Positions 9,754-19,140 are shown, numbered from the stretch's first letter. The stretch: DNA of 64,000 nt from an uncultured Phycisphaeraceae bacterium (GCA_937899905.1 CALCCF010000019.1:31209-95208); one strand, 5' to 3'. Numbers and translations are program-made. The notes: generated by a model from the letters alone, not told the origin.

Positions 9754-10089
9754 TCAGGCCGCCACCGCCGCCATCGCGCCCTCGCGAGCGAAGGACAAGC
9801 CCACCCGCTGGCCGCCGCCCTCGGCTGGCCGCACATGGGCGATCCGAGCCTCGACGACGTCATCGCCGCCAACGACGGCGCTCTGCCCATCACCGATGAT
9901 CACGTCGATCGCCTCACCGATGTGCAGCGGCCGATCGGTCTTGATCTCCAGGAGCAGGCCACCAAGAGACACGTCCACGGCCCGCACGGGCAGGTACCGA
10001 AGGGCATGGCGGATGTAGACCTTGCCCGCACGATCAACGCTCGTGCGGCGGAACCGACGCCGTTCGCTGCCCTGGCTTCGCTCGTCCAT
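9754..10089 (-). CDS. PilZ-domain protein (c-di-GMP binding)
   Basis: This 111-residue stand-alone PilZ domain has the two ligand motifs: ERRRFRRTSV (RxxxR) near residues 10-18 and DVSLGGLLLE (D/NxSxxG) near residue 40. Such proteins are small c-di-GMP receptors that control motility, secretion or exopolysaccharide. The final residues VGLSFARE are also typical. ATG 10089 follows CAGGGG at good distance. It lies downstream of the GT4 gene on the same strand (gap 137 bases), which would fit c-di-GMP control of polysaccharide output, though that link is only positional. Confidence 0.85.
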   Translation of the reverse strand: MDERSQGSERRRFRRTSVDRAGKVYIRHALRYLPVRAVDVSLGGLLLEIKTDRPLHIGEAIDVIIGDGQSAVVGGDDVVEARIAHVRPAEGGGQRVGLSFAREGAMAAVAA

Positions 10090-10226
10090 GCGATCGATCC
10101 CCTGTCTCTTTGCCTGAGAGGTCTCCGATTCGTCCCTGTTATCGTCACAACCGACGTTATCCGACAGCAAACTGGCCCCATGAGGAGCCAGGGGCGCAGG
10201 ATCGGCCTGCAAAGGTCCAATAACGC

Positions 10227-11606
10227 TCAGGCGGCGGAAGTCTGCGGCTGCGTGTCCGGCAGGGCGCCGATGGCCTCGGCGATGGCGGCCAGATGGGCCG
10301 CGCGATCGTCGCCAACGCGCGACAGGTGCTCGGCGATGGCCCGAGACCAGGCGGTGGCGGCCTCTTGTGGTCCAAGGTCGCTCAGGCCCCCGCTGGCCAG
10401 GATCAGCCCGGGGTCGATCGGCAAGTTCTGGCGGCCAGCGATCTCCAGGGCCGCTTCTTGCGCCGTGGCCATCGCCTCGGCGACCGCCTCGCACGAGTGA
10501 TCCCGGAACGCACGCTCTCGCCCTGCGTTGCCCAGGGCATCGCGCCACGGGGCGTCCATCAGCAGGCCGCCGATGCCGCGCGCCAACGCCTCGGCTTCAG
10601 GGGGCATTCGCAGGCCGCTCACACCATGCACGATCGACATCGCGCAGAGCGGATCGACCGCCAGCACCAACGGCGTGCCCACGGCGAGCGCCTCGAACAC
10701 CGCGGGCGGGTTGGTCTCGCTCGTGGCGGTGTACACCATCAGCGTGCAGTGCTCGAGCGCTTCGTTCGCTTCCTCGGCCGTCGGGTGGGGCACCAACTCG
10801 AGCGGCACCTCCAGTTCCTCGGCCTGTGCCCGCAGGGCGTCCGACTCGGGGCCATCGAGCAGGACGCGCAGCCGAGCCGTCGGGCAGTCGGTCTTGCGGA
10901 GCTGCGCGACGGCTTCCACCGCCAGGTTCAGGCGAGACCGCTTGGTCACCGGGCCGAACGCCAGGATCAGGTCCTTCTCACGCTTCTCGGCGGGCACGCA
11001 CCGCATGTCCGGCAGCACCGGCATGGGCACGACGCGCACCCGCTCGGCGGGCAGGTTGAACCGCCAGACCAGGTCGTCGGCCACGGGCCCACAACCCGCG
11101 AGCACGACGTGGGCAGCGGTGCACGCCAATTGCTCGCGATACGCCGCCTCAAGGGCCGCACGCGAAGTCGGCCCGAACTCACAGATCGACTGGCGGCTCC
11201 ACAGGTCCGCACCCTCCGCGAGCAGGGCCGCTTTCGTGCCCGCGTGCTGGAGCGCCGAACTCACCGCCAGCGCCGTCGGCGCCGCCATCAGCCCCACGGC
11301 CTGCACCACCGCGGTTTCGCAGCCCTTCAAGAGCTCGACTACAGCGCTGGCAGCGCGGTCCTGGTGCTCGTGGGCAAAGGTACCAAGATCATCGCACACG
11401 CACTCGGCATCGAGCGAGCGAGCGAGTTCGGCGGCGGTCTCGGCCTCTTCACCACGATCGTGTGAAACGAGGATCAGGCGTCCATGACGCTCGGCCATCG
11501 CGCGCCACAAGTCGCGGTGGCGGGCAAGGGCTCCGCTGCGCTCGAGTTGGACAAGGGTCGAGCCCTCGTCGAGAACGAGCACCAACGCGTCGGAGATTCG
11601 ATCCAT
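10227..11606 (-). CDS. GT4-like glycosyltransferase
   Basis: This 459-residue GT-B-type protein has a C-terminal half that shows the GT4 pattern: DLILAFGPVTKRSRLNLAVEA (acceptor/donor domain junction), then LMVYTATSETNPPAVFEALAVGTPLVL, where the ExxxxxE-like nucleotide-sugar site and the GTP turn are recognisable. The N-terminal half is a divergent Rossmann region (LVLVLDEG...SHDRGEEAE). It probably transfers a sugar to a cell-surface glycan. It is divergently transcribed from the nucleotidyltransferase fusion across 142 bases, so the two may share a control region. ATG 11606 follows AGAAGGGG. Confidence 0.8.
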   Translation of the reverse strand: MDRISDALVLVLDEGSTLVQLERSGALARHRDLWRAMAERHGRLILVSHDRGEEAETAAELARSLDAECVCDDLGTFAHEHQDRAASAVVELLKGCETAVVQAVGLMAAPTALAVSSALQHAGTKAALLAEGADLWSRQSICEFGPTSRAALEAAYREQLACTAAHVVLAGCGPVADDLVWRFNLPAERVRVVPMPVLPDMRCVPAEKREKDLILAFGPVTKRSRLNLAVEAVAQLRKTDCPTARLRVLLDGPESDALRAQAEELEVPLELVPHPTAEEANEALEHCTLMVYTATSETNPPAVFEALAVGTPLVLAVDPLCAMSIVHGVSGLRMPPEAEALARGIGGLLMDAPWRDALGNAGRERAFRDHSCEAVAEAMATAQEAALEIAGRQNLPIDPGLILASGGLSDLGPQEAATAWSRAIAEHLSRVGDDRAAHLAAIAEAIGALPDTQPQTSAA

Positions 11607-11748
11607 GCTGGCAGACCCCTTCTACACAATTGCCGATTGGAGCCCCGATCCGCACGCCAACGTGGTCAGAGCATCCTCCCCACTTTTCGGCCCTTCCTAC
11701 GCGGACCTTCAGTTGATCCGAGGCCGATGAACAGCCGATAAGCCGAGC

Positions 11749-13395
11749 GTGAGCCCCGAATCCCGACATCCGGCCATCCTCGCCGATCGCGCGGACCTGC
11801 TGACATGGCGGGCATCGATGCGAGCCGCCGGCCGGAAGCTGGTCCAATGCCACGGATGCTTCGACATCGTGCACCCGGGCCACGTCCGGCACCTGCGCTG
11901 GGCAAGGGCCCAGGGCGATGCCCTGCTGGTCACCATCACCAGCGACGGCGGGATCGACAAGGGGCCTGGGCGGCCGCTGATCCCCCACGACCTGCGGGCC
12001 GAAAACCTCGCCTCGCTCGACATGGTCGACACCGTACACATCGTGCACGAGCCGACCGCCGAAGGCATCCTCAGGGCCGTCGAACCGGACATCTACGTCA
12101 AGGGCCGCGAGTACGAGACGAACAACGATCCGCGCTTCGCCGCCGAGCGCCACGCCGTGCAATCGGCCGGTGGCCGCGTGGTCTTCTCTTCCGGCGACAT
12201 CGTGTTCAGCTCGTCGGCGCTCATCGCCGCGCTCGAGGGCGGGCGTGACACCGGCGTCGACCAACCAACCGGCGCTCTCGCCCAGCTGATGCAATCACCG
12301 GGGATGGCAGCGGACGAACTCGGTGCCGTCCTCGATCGCGCGCGGGGCCGACGCGTCCTCGTCATTGGCGAGGCGGTCGAAGAGGTGTATCGCGTGTGCC
12401 AGGCTCCACATCTGGGCGCACGCGAACCCGTAATGACGCTCCGCCCCGCCGGCGAGCGCCGATTCGACGCTGGTGCCGCAGCCGTCGCGGCAAACCTTGC
12501 CGCCATGGGCGCACAACCGACGCTGCTCACCTGTCCACCGTCCGGCCCCGCCGGCGAGTCCTTCATGACGCGCATGCGTGCTGCTGGGGTCCGTGTCGAG
12601 ACACTGTCGGCCACACAAGAAACGCAGCTCGTTGAGCACTACCTCGCGGGCGCGCAAAAGCTGATGACCATCGACCACGCGAAGCCGTTCGCGTCGGACG
12701 CCGCGCTCGGCGGCGAGGTCGTCGCCCGCGTACACGAACTCCTTCCCAGCCTGGACACGATCTGCATCGCCGACCAAGGCCTTGGCCTTCTCGGCCGCGC
12801 AACGGCGCAGGCGCTGAATAGCGCGCTCTGCGATCGCTCTTGCGTGCTGACCGCCAGCGCACAAGCACGTAATGCGAGCCCGCTGGCGATCCGCGGTACC
12901 GATCTGCTCTATGTCTGCGAGGCCGACTTACGGCGCGCCGTCGCCAACCCGTCGGGCAGCCTGACATCGGCGGCGTGGTCGGCGATGGATGCCTCTCGCG
13001 CCACGGCCGCGATCGTCGGCCTCGGGCCCGAGGGGCTGCTCGCCTACAACCGATTGCCCGAAGTCCTGGACACCGGCGACGGCTGGCCGTCCCGCGTCAG
13101 CGCACAGCCGGTGCCGAGCTTGTCGCCCATCCCGCTCGACACCGCTGGCGCCGACTCTGCCATCCTCGCTGCGAGCACGATCGCGATGCTCGGCACCAGT
13201 TTGGGCGCGATCGACTCGAACTCGGCGCCTTCGATCGCCGCGGTGTTCGGCGTGCTGGCCGAGGCCAAGGCCGTCTCGCATCCCGGCTTCACCACGGTGG
13301 ATTCGAACGATCTTCGAGCCGGCCTCGCGCGCCTCGACAGCGCCCACCTGGTATACCGAGACCCCAAGCCCGCCGATGCAAGGGTTGCCTCATGA
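11749..13395 (+). CDS. HldE-like fusion: nucleotidyltransferase then degenerate PfkB kinase
   Basis: Residues 1-160 are a cytidylyltransferase of the RfaE/HldE C-domain type: CHGCFDIVHPGHVRHL holds the HxGH motif, DIYVKGREYE follows, and FSSSALI ends the domain. Residues 190-530 resemble a PfkB sugar kinase, with RFDAGAAAVAANLAAMGA in place of the usual GGAAANVA motif and DTAGADSA where DTxGAGD is expected. E. coli HldE has the opposite order (kinase first). The activated sugar could be ADP/CDP-heptose-like; the kinase half may be impaired. The GTG start at 11749 gives the residues needed before the HxGH motif. The next gene, a GT2, overlaps by four bases (ATGA), so translation is coupled. 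Confidence 0.8.
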   Translation: MSPESRHPAILADRADLLTWRASMRAAGRKLVQCHGCFDIVHPGHVRHLRWARAQGDALLVTITSDGGIDKGPGRPLIPHDLRAENLASLDMVDTVHIVHEPTAEGILRAVEPDIYVKGREYETNNDPRFAAERHAVQSAGGRVVFSSGDIVFSSSALIAALEGGRDTGVDQPTGALAQLMQSPGMAADELGAVLDRARGRRVLVIGEAVEEVYRVCQAPHLGAREPVMTLRPAGERRFDAGAAAVAANLAAMGAQPTLLTCPPSGPAGESFMTRMRAAGVRVETLSATQETQLVEHYLAGAQKLMTIDHAKPFASDAALGGEVVARVHELLPSLDTICIADQGLGLLGRATAQALNSALCDRSCVLTASAQARNASPLAIRGTDLLYVCEADLRRAVANPSGSLTSAAWSAMDASRATAAIVGLGPEGLLAYNRLPEVLDTGDGWPSRVSAQPVPSLSPIPLDTAGADSAILAASTIAMLGTSLGAIDSNSAPSIAAVFGVLAEAKAVSHPGFTTVDSNDLRAGLARLDSAHLVYRDPKPADARVAS

Positions 13396-14579
13396 CCCGC
13401 GTGTCGTACATCACCTGCACGCGGAACAGGCGTGAGGAACTCACGCGCACCATCCTCACGCTCGATGCGTTGCACAAGGATGCGCCCAATGACGCCGAGT
13501 TTGTGATCGCCGACAACGCGTCGGATAAGCCCATCACAGACTGGCTGCCCGACACGGGCATGACCGTCCGGGTCGTCCGGCTCGATACGAACAAGGCAGC
13601 CGCCGCGCGCAACGACGCCGCCGAGACCGCGAAGCACGATTGGCTCGTGATGCTCGACGACGACAGCGCCCCCAAAGGCCTCGGCCACCTCCAGGCCATC
13701 GCGCGTGCCGGCGAGCGCACCGCCGCGATCATGGCCGACATCACGCTGCCCGACGGCTCACGCGAGCGCGGAGGTCTGCCCGAGGTGCTCGTGGGCTGCG
13801 GTGCCGCCGTGCGCCGGTCGGCGTACCTCGACGTGGGCGGCTACGACCCGAGCTTCCACTTTGCCGCCGAAGAGCCGGACCTGTGCGCCAAGCTGATCTC
13901 TGCGGGCTGGCACCTTGAGTTCGACCCGTGGTTCCGCGTGCTGCACCACAAAACGCCAGCGAATCGTGACCTCAACCGCATGCTGCGCCTGTTAACGCGC
14001 AACCAGGGCGTCATCATCGAACGCACGACGCCCGATGCCGACCGCCGATTCCTGCGCAACGACCACATTCGTCGCTGCCACTGGATCGCGGCCAAGGAGA
14101 GCGCCCTCGAGGGATTTGCGCAGGGCCTGGCCGAATTCCGCGCCATGAGATCGGGCATCGACCGCCGACCGATGACCCAGGCCCACTTTGATCGCTTCGT
14201 CGGCTTGCATCACGCACGGGAGGCCATGCGATATGCGATGGAGACGCACCCGTTCGATACCGCGTGCCTCTCGCACGAGGGCAAGCACGCGTGGGCCGTC
14301 CGCCGTGCCATCGAAGAGACCGGCGCGACAATCATCGACAGCCCGCTCCACGCCGATCGGCTCGTCGTCGCGACGCTGTCGCCGGGCCCGATGCTCGATG
14401 CGCTGGCTGAGCTGCACAGCGTCGGCATGGGCTATCGCACGATCGCCCCGTGGACGAAGGCGCCGAGTATCTTGGGTTTCGAGGCCGACGCCTTCCCGCT
14501 GATGCCGAGCCTGCTCAGTAGGCCGAACGCCCCGGCAACGAAAGACGCAGCGCCCGCTCCAACTCGGATCCGCGCATAG
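13392..14579 (+). CDS. GT2-family glycosyltransferase
   Basis: This 395-residue protein has an N-terminal GT-A domain that starts VSYITCTRNRREELTRTI, has DNASD and then the metal-binding DxD-type motif VMLDDDSAPK (near residue 85). GCGAAVRRSAYLDVGGYDPSF and AAEEPDLCAKLISAGW are the usual acceptor-site signatures of rhamnosyl-like GT2 enzymes. A C-terminal domain of about 150 residues (from residue 250) is not recognised. The ATG overlaps the stop of the nucleotidyltransferase fusion, so the two probably serve one sugar pathway. Its 3' end overlaps the convergent NUDIX gene by 65 bases. Confidence 0.87.
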   Translation: MTRVSYITCTRNRREELTRTILTLDALHKDAPNDAEFVIADNASDKPITDWLPDTGMTVRVVRLDTNKAAAARNDAAETAKHDWLVMLDDDSAPKGLGHLQAIARAGERTAAIMADITLPDGSRERGGLPEVLVGCGAAVRRSAYLDVGGYDPSFHFAAEEPDLCAKLISAGWHLEFDPWFRVLHHKTPANRDLNRMLRLLTRNQGVIIERTTPDADRRFLRNDHIRRCHWIAAKESALEGFAQGLAEFRAMRSGIDRRPMTQAHFDRFVGLHHAREAMRYAMETHPFDTACLSHEGKHAWAVRRAIEETGATIIDSPLHADRLVVATLSPGPMLDALAELHSVGMGYRTIAPWTKAPSILGFEADAFPLMPSLLSRPNAPATKDAAPAPTRIRA

Positions 14580-15018
14580 CCAGCAGGCCGATCGCTTCCT
14601 CGCACGCGCGTACCTGCCCGGGCCACATAAACCGCTTGGCGAGTTCGTTCGCATTTACCCAGCGGTGTGCATCATGCGCTTCCTCGCCAGCCAAGTTGGG
14701 CGACCACGCGGCATCGACCTCGGCCAGGAAACGCGGCGAGAGCATCACCGCGTCCAGGCGTGCGATGAAGTAGGGGTGGACATCTTCGAGCTGCCAGAAC
14801 GCAAGCCACGCGGCATCCCCAGCACGAAGGCCGACCTCTTCGCCGAGTTCGCGCACGGCGGTGGATATTGCCGTCTCGCCGGATTCCACATGTCCCATCA
14901 CAGGCTGCCACGTGCCCGACAGAGGCTCGGCGGTGCGCCGCAGCTGCAGGAACTCCGGTCCATGCTCGCCGGCGCGCACGATGTACACATCAACGATGTC
15001 GGAGCGCAACTCCGGCAT
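14515..15018 (-). CDS. NUDIX hydrolase, candidate dihydroneopterin-triphosphate pyrophosphatase
   Basis: This 167-residue protein has a perfect NUDIX box, GHVESGETAISTAVRELGEEVGL read as Gx5Ex7REUxEExGU (residues 42-64). WQPVMGHVE before the box resembles NudB. The start codon shares one base with the pabB stop (TGATG), so it is translated with pabB. NudB removes pyrophosphate from dihydroneopterin triphosphate in folate synthesis, and pabB makes the pABA branch, so a NudB role is a reasonable inference from context. The fold alone would also fit other nucleotide-diphosphate substrates. Confidence 0.85.
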   Translation of the reverse strand: MPELRSDIVDVYIVRAGEHGPEFLQLRRTAEPLSGTWQPVMGHVESGETAISTAVRELGEEVGLRAGDAAWLAFWQLEDVHPYFIARLDAVMLSPRFLAEVDAAWSPNLAGEEAHDAHRWVNANELAKRFMWPGQVRACEEAIGLLAMRGSELERALRLSLPGRSAY

Positions 15019-16253
15019 CAGCGATCATCCCAGATCGTCGCCCCAATCGCGCGCAGGGGGCCGGCCTTTGAGAGCGTCTCCGCCCACTCGGCCTGCGGGT
15101 CGCTGTCGGCCACGATGCCCGCGCCCACCGAGTAGCGGAACTCATCGCCAACAACGACGGCCGTGCGGATGCCAACAGCGAGTTCGGCGTTGCCGGCGGC
15201 ATCGATTACACCGAGCGCGCCGCAGTACGGCCCTCGCGGCTCCGGCTCCAATTCGTGGATGACCTGCATCGCGCGCACCTTGGGTGCGCCCGTGATCGAC
15301 CCGGCCGGCAGCAAGGCGCGCAATGCATCATTGAGCGAGAGCCCATCTCGCAAGGTGCCCCCGACGCGCGCGCTGGCCTGCCACACGCCGCCAACACCAG
15401 GCCCGTGCCGCTCGATCATGCGCGGGTCTTCGACCTCGATGCTGCCGATCTCGCTCACACGGCCGAGATCGTGGCGCATGAGATCGACGATCATCGCGAG
15501 CTCGGCCTTGTCCTTCTCGGCTACTCGCAGATCATGCAGGCCCGAATCCGTCGCCGGGCGCGTGCCTTTCATGGGCTCGGTGGTCAGTCGGCGCGTCGTC
15601 GCGTCGTAGCGAACGAGCAACTCGGGGCTCAGGCCGAGCACCGCACGACGTCGACCATCGGCAAGCGGTGGTAGTTCGAGGTAGCACCCCATTGCCGGTG
15701 ACGCCGCCTCAGCCAGGTCGGCGAAGAGCGCACGCGTGCTTCCACTTACGCGACTGGTGAGCGCGTGTGTCAGGTTGGCCTGGTACACATCGCCGGCGTG
15801 TACGAGATCCACGACTCTCGCAACGGCCTTCGTGTACGCCTCGCGCCCCCACGCGCTGCGCAGCTCGCCGAGCGAATACGACGACTCGTGCTTGTCGCCG
15901 TCCGGCAAGGGTCTCAGCGCCATCCACCCGCCCATACCCCACGCGGCGTGGGGGTGAGCACCCGTGCCCGCGTGACCAGGCCCGGTGGCAGTGCTCGTGG
16001 GCTCGAGCGCGTGGCCGATCTCGTACGACACGAACCCGGCCCACGGCCCCGGCCCATCGGGCACCAGCCGATCCGCCGACGCGGGGGCCCAGGCCTCGCC
16101 CACGTGCAGGCTCACGTGATCGCCGCGGACGATTGCGGCTATCGGACCTTCGTGGCCGCACCGTCGCAGCCTGTCCCATGCCTGGCGCGGCACGCTTCGC
16201 TCGGCAAATACCGATGCATCTGGCCCCACGGATTCGGTGCGGAAGGTCGTCAA
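15018..16253 (-). CDS. pabB: Aminodeoxychorismate synthase component I
   Basis: This 411-residue chorismate-binding enzyme converts chorismate plus ammonia to 4-amino-4-deoxychorismate for folate. The motif EPMKGTRPA carries the active-site Lys that is diagnostic of PabB; anthranilate synthases have Ala there (PIAGT). Other conserved blocks are DVYQANLT, DLMRHDLGRV, LLPAGSITGAPKVRAM, GPYCGALG and YSVGAGIVADSDPQAEW. No glutaminase partner (pabA) is in the window. The start is TTG 16253, which follows AGAGGA at a long spacing. It is divergent from ppdK across 148 bases and coupled to the NUDIX gene downstream. Confidence 0.9.
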   Translation of the reverse strand: MTTFRTESVGPDASVFAERSVPRQAWDRLRRCGHEGPIAAIVRGDHVSLHVGEAWAPASADRLVPDGPGPWAGFVSYEIGHALEPTSTATGPGHAGTGAHPHAAWGMGGWMALRPLPDGDKHESSYSLGELRSAWGREAYTKAVARVVDLVHAGDVYQANLTHALTSRVSGSTRALFADLAEAASPAMGCYLELPPLADGRRRAVLGLSPELLVRYDATTRRLTTEPMKGTRPATDSGLHDLRVAEKDKAELAMIVDLMRHDLGRVSEIGSIEVEDPRMIERHGPGVGGVWQASARVGGTLRDGLSLNDALRALLPAGSITGAPKVRAMQVIHELEPEPRGPYCGALGVIDAAGNAELAVGIRTAVVVGDEFRYSVGAGIVADSDPQAEWAETLSKAGPLRAIGATIWDDR

Positions 16254-16401
16254 CGGCGAAAAGGTCCTCTAAGATCCTGCTCCGAGCGATCGAAAACCTG
16301 CCGCTCTGACGTGCCGCGGCAAACCTTCACGCTAGGCAGGCTCCGTCGCGCGACAGGGCCTGGCAAGTATACCAACCAATATCCGAAAATAGGACGCGCC
16401 G

Positions 16402-19140
16402 ATGGCCCCACCCGCAAAGACCTCCAAGCGTCACGCCGCCAAGACCACCAAGAAGGCCCCAACGGTCAAGAAGACCAGGCCCAACGTTGGCGGCAGGCCC
16501 CGAGACGCCAAGATGGTGTACTACTTCGGCAAGACCAAGGCCGAGGCCACCAGCGACATGAAGCAGCTGGTCGGCGGCAAGGGCGCCAACCTCTCGGAGA
16601 TGACCTCCATCGGCCTGCCCGTGCCACCCGGCTTCACCATCACGACCGAGACCTGCGCCAAGTACTACGAGGGCGGCAAGCGCCTGCCCCACGGCCTCAT
16701 GAACGAGGTCCACCAGAACATGTCGCTCGTCGCCAAGGAGATGGGCCGCGAATTTGGCAGCAAGGACAACCCGCTGCTGGTGTCCGTCCGCTCGGGCGCC
16801 GCAGTCAGCATGCCGGGCATGATGGACACGATCCTGAACCTGGGCCTGAACGACGAGGCGGTCGAGGGCCTGGCCAATGTCACCGGCAACCGTCGCTTCG
16901 CCTACGACGCCTATCGCCGCCTGATCAACATGTTTGGCGACGTCGTCATGGGCGTGGGCCACGAGGTCTTCGAGAAGGCCTTCGACAAGATCAAGATCAA
17001 GTACGAGGCCAAGACCGACAACGACGTGCCCGAGCACGGCATCGTCGAGCTGGCCGAGGCGTACAAGACGGTGTACCGCAAGGCCGTGGGCGACGAGTTC
17101 CCCCAAAACCCGAGCAAGCAGCTCGAGCTGGCCATCGAGGCCGTCTTTAAGAGCTGGAACGCCGACCGCGCCATCAGCTACCGCCGCCTGAGTGGCATCA
17201 CCGGGCTGACCGGTACCGCCGTCAACATCCAGGCGATGGTCTACGGCAATATGGGCGACGACTCGGGCACGGGCGTGGCGTTCACGCGCAACCCCAGCAC
17301 GGGCGAGAACAAGTTCTACGGCGAGTTCCTCATTAACGCTCAGGGCGAGGACGTCGTCGCCGGCATCCGCACGCCGCAACCTGTGGAAGAGATGCCCAAG
17401 TGGAACGCGAAGGTCCACGATCAGCTGCTGAAGATCAAGGGCACGCTCGAAGCGCACTACACCGAGATGCAGGACATCGAGTTCACCATCGAGCGCAACA
17501 AGCTCTTCATGCTGCAGACGCGTACCGGCAAGCGCACTGGCGCGGCGGCCGTCCGCATCGCGTGCGACATGGTTCGCGAGAAGCTCATCTCCGAGGAGGA
17601 CGCGCTGCTGCGCATCCCCGCGGCCGACCTCATCCAGCTTCTGCTTCCGAGCTTCGACGAGAAGTCCAAGCCCAAGAACAGCGTGCTGACGCGCGGCCTT
17701 CCGGCGTCGCCGGGTGCCGCCGTTGGTAAGCCGGCCTTCACGGCTGAGGAAGCGGTGGAGCGGTCGCACAACGAGGCCGTGATCCTCGTGCGTAAGGAGA
17801 CGAGCCCCGAGGACGTCGACGGCATGCACTCGGCCGTGGGCATCCTGACCAGCACCGGCGGCATGACGAGTCACGCGGCCGTCGTGGCCCGCGGCTGGGG
17901 CAAGTGCTGCGTCGCCGGTGCGGGCGAAGTCCACATCGACGCGAAGAAGGGCACGTTCACGGTCGGCGGCAAGACGTTCAAGCGCACCGACACCATCTCT
18001 ATCGACGGCTCGACCGGCGAGGTCATGAGCGGCGCGATCCCGACCGTCGAGCCCAAGCTCAGCGGCGACTTCGCCAAGATCATGCGCTGGGCCGACAAGT
18101 ATCGCACCCTGCTCGTGCGCACCAACGCCGACACGCCCGAGGACAGCCGCCGCGCCCGCGAGTTCGGCGCGCAGGGCATCGGACTCTGCCGCACGGAGCA
18201 CATGTTCTTCGAGGGTGAGCGCATCCTGGCGATGCGTGAGATGATCCTCGCCGAGACGAAGGAAGCCCGCGAGGCCGCGCTCGACAAGTTGCTGCCGTTC
18301 CAGCGTGACGACTTCATCGGCATCTTCACGGCCATGAAGGGCCTGCCGGTGACCATCCGCCTGCTGGACCCGCCGCTGCACGAGTTCCTGCCGCACGAGC
18401 CGGCCACCATCAAGGAGGTCGCCAAGGTTCTTGGCGTGCCAGCCAAGAAGGTCGAGCAGCGCGTCGCGCAGCTGCACGAGCTCAACCCAATGCTCGGCCA
18501 CCGCGGCTGCCGACTGGCGGTCACCTATCCCGAGATCCTGGTCATGCAGGTCCGCGCGATCGTCGAGGCGATGATCAACTGCCAGCACAACAAGATCAAG
18601 GCGATGCCCGAGATCATGATCCCGCTGGTGGGCGTTGCCAAGGAGCTGGGCATGCTCCGCAAGCTCGTGGAGCAGACCATCCACGATGTCCGCGCCGAGA
18701 ACGACATCAAGAGCGCGCTCAACATCAAGATCGGCACGATGATCGAGGTGCCCCGTGCCGCGATCACGGCCGACCAGGTGGCCGAGCACGCGGACTTCTT
18801 CTCCTTTGGCACCAACGACCTCACGCAGATGACCTTCGGGTACTCGCGTGACGATTCGGCGACCTTCCTGCCCGAGTACGTCGGCCAGGAGATCCTGCCG
18901 GCCGACCCGTTCCAGCAGCTCGACGAGGGCGGCGTGGGCGAGCTGGTCAAGATGGCCATCGAGAAGGGCCGCGACGCCAACGATCTGTTGAAGATCGGCG
19001 TCTGCGGCGAGCACGGCGGCGATCCGTCGAGCGTGCACTTCTGCCACGCCGCGGGGCTGGACTACGTGAGCTGCTCGCCCTTCCGCGTGCCGATCGCGCG
19101 TCTGGCCGCAGCCCAAGCCGCACTGATGCACGACCGCTAA
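16402..19140 (+). CDS. ppdK: Pyruvate, phosphate dikinase
   Basis: This 912-residue enzyme interconverts pyruvate, ATP and phosphate with PEP, AMP and pyrophosphate. The order is an N-terminal ATP-grasp domain (GGKGANLSEM, SVRSGAAVSMPGMMDT), a swivelling phospho-His domain with His491 in GGMTSHAAVVARGWGKCC, and a C-terminal PEP/pyruvate barrel with FGTNDLTQMTFGYSRDD and the catalytic Cys868 in GVCGEHGGDP. Unusually, about 35 Lys/Thr-rich residues precede the domain start (MVYYFGKT). ATG 16402 follows AGGA. Its role may be gluconeogenic or in PPi-dependent glycolysis. It ends in a shared terminator before the convergent gene. Confidence 0.95.
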   Translation: MAPPAKTSKRHAAKTTKKAPTVKKTRPNVGGRPRDAKMVYYFGKTKAEATSDMKQLVGGKGANLSEMTSIGLPVPPGFTITTETCAKYYEGGKRLPHGLMNEVHQNMSLVAKEMGREFGSKDNPLLVSVRSGAAVSMPGMMDTILNLGLNDEAVEGLANVTGNRRFAYDAYRRLINMFGDVVMGVGHEVFEKAFDKIKIKYEAKTDNDVPEHGIVELAEAYKTVYRKAVGDEFPQNPSKQLELAIEAVFKSWNADRAISYRRLSGITGLTGTAVNIQAMVYGNMGDDSGTGVAFTRNPSTGENKFYGEFLINAQGEDVVAGIRTPQPVEEMPKWNAKVHDQLLKIKGTLEAHYTEMQDIEFTIERNKLFMLQTRTGKRTGAAAVRIACDMVREKLISEEDALLRIPAADLIQLLLPSFDEKSKPKNSVLTRGLPASPGAAVGKPAFTAEEAVERSHNEAVILVRKETSPEDVDGMHSAVGILTSTGGMTSHAAVVARGWGKCCVAGAGEVHIDAKKGTFTVGGKTFKRTDTISIDGSTGEVMSGAIPTVEPKLSGDFAKIMRWADKYRTLLVRTNADTPEDSRRAREFGAQGIGLCRTEHMFFEGERILAMREMILAETKEAREAALDKLLPFQRDDFIGIFTAMKGLPVTIRLLDPPLHEFLPHEPATIKEVAKVLGVPAKKVEQRVAQLHELNPMLGHRGCRLAVTYPEILVMQVRAIVEAMINCQHNKIKAMPEIMIPLVGVAKELGMLRKLVEQTIHDVRAENDIKSALNIKIGTMIEVPRAAITADQVAEHADFFSFGTNDLTQMTFGYSRDDSATFLPEYVGQEILPADPFQQLDEGGVGELVKMAIEKGRDANDLLKIGVCGEHGGDPSSVHFCHAAGLDYVSCSPFRVPIARLAAAQAALMHDR

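Noticed and set aside
10099..10120. Minus-strand text upstream of the PilZ gene looks like the 3' end of a glycine riboswitch (CTCTCAGGCAAA then GACAG).
   Set aside because: The required CCGAAGG core and the 5' GGAGAG strand could not be found in the 137-base gap, so a full aptamer is not supported. A covariance search against the glycine family would decide.
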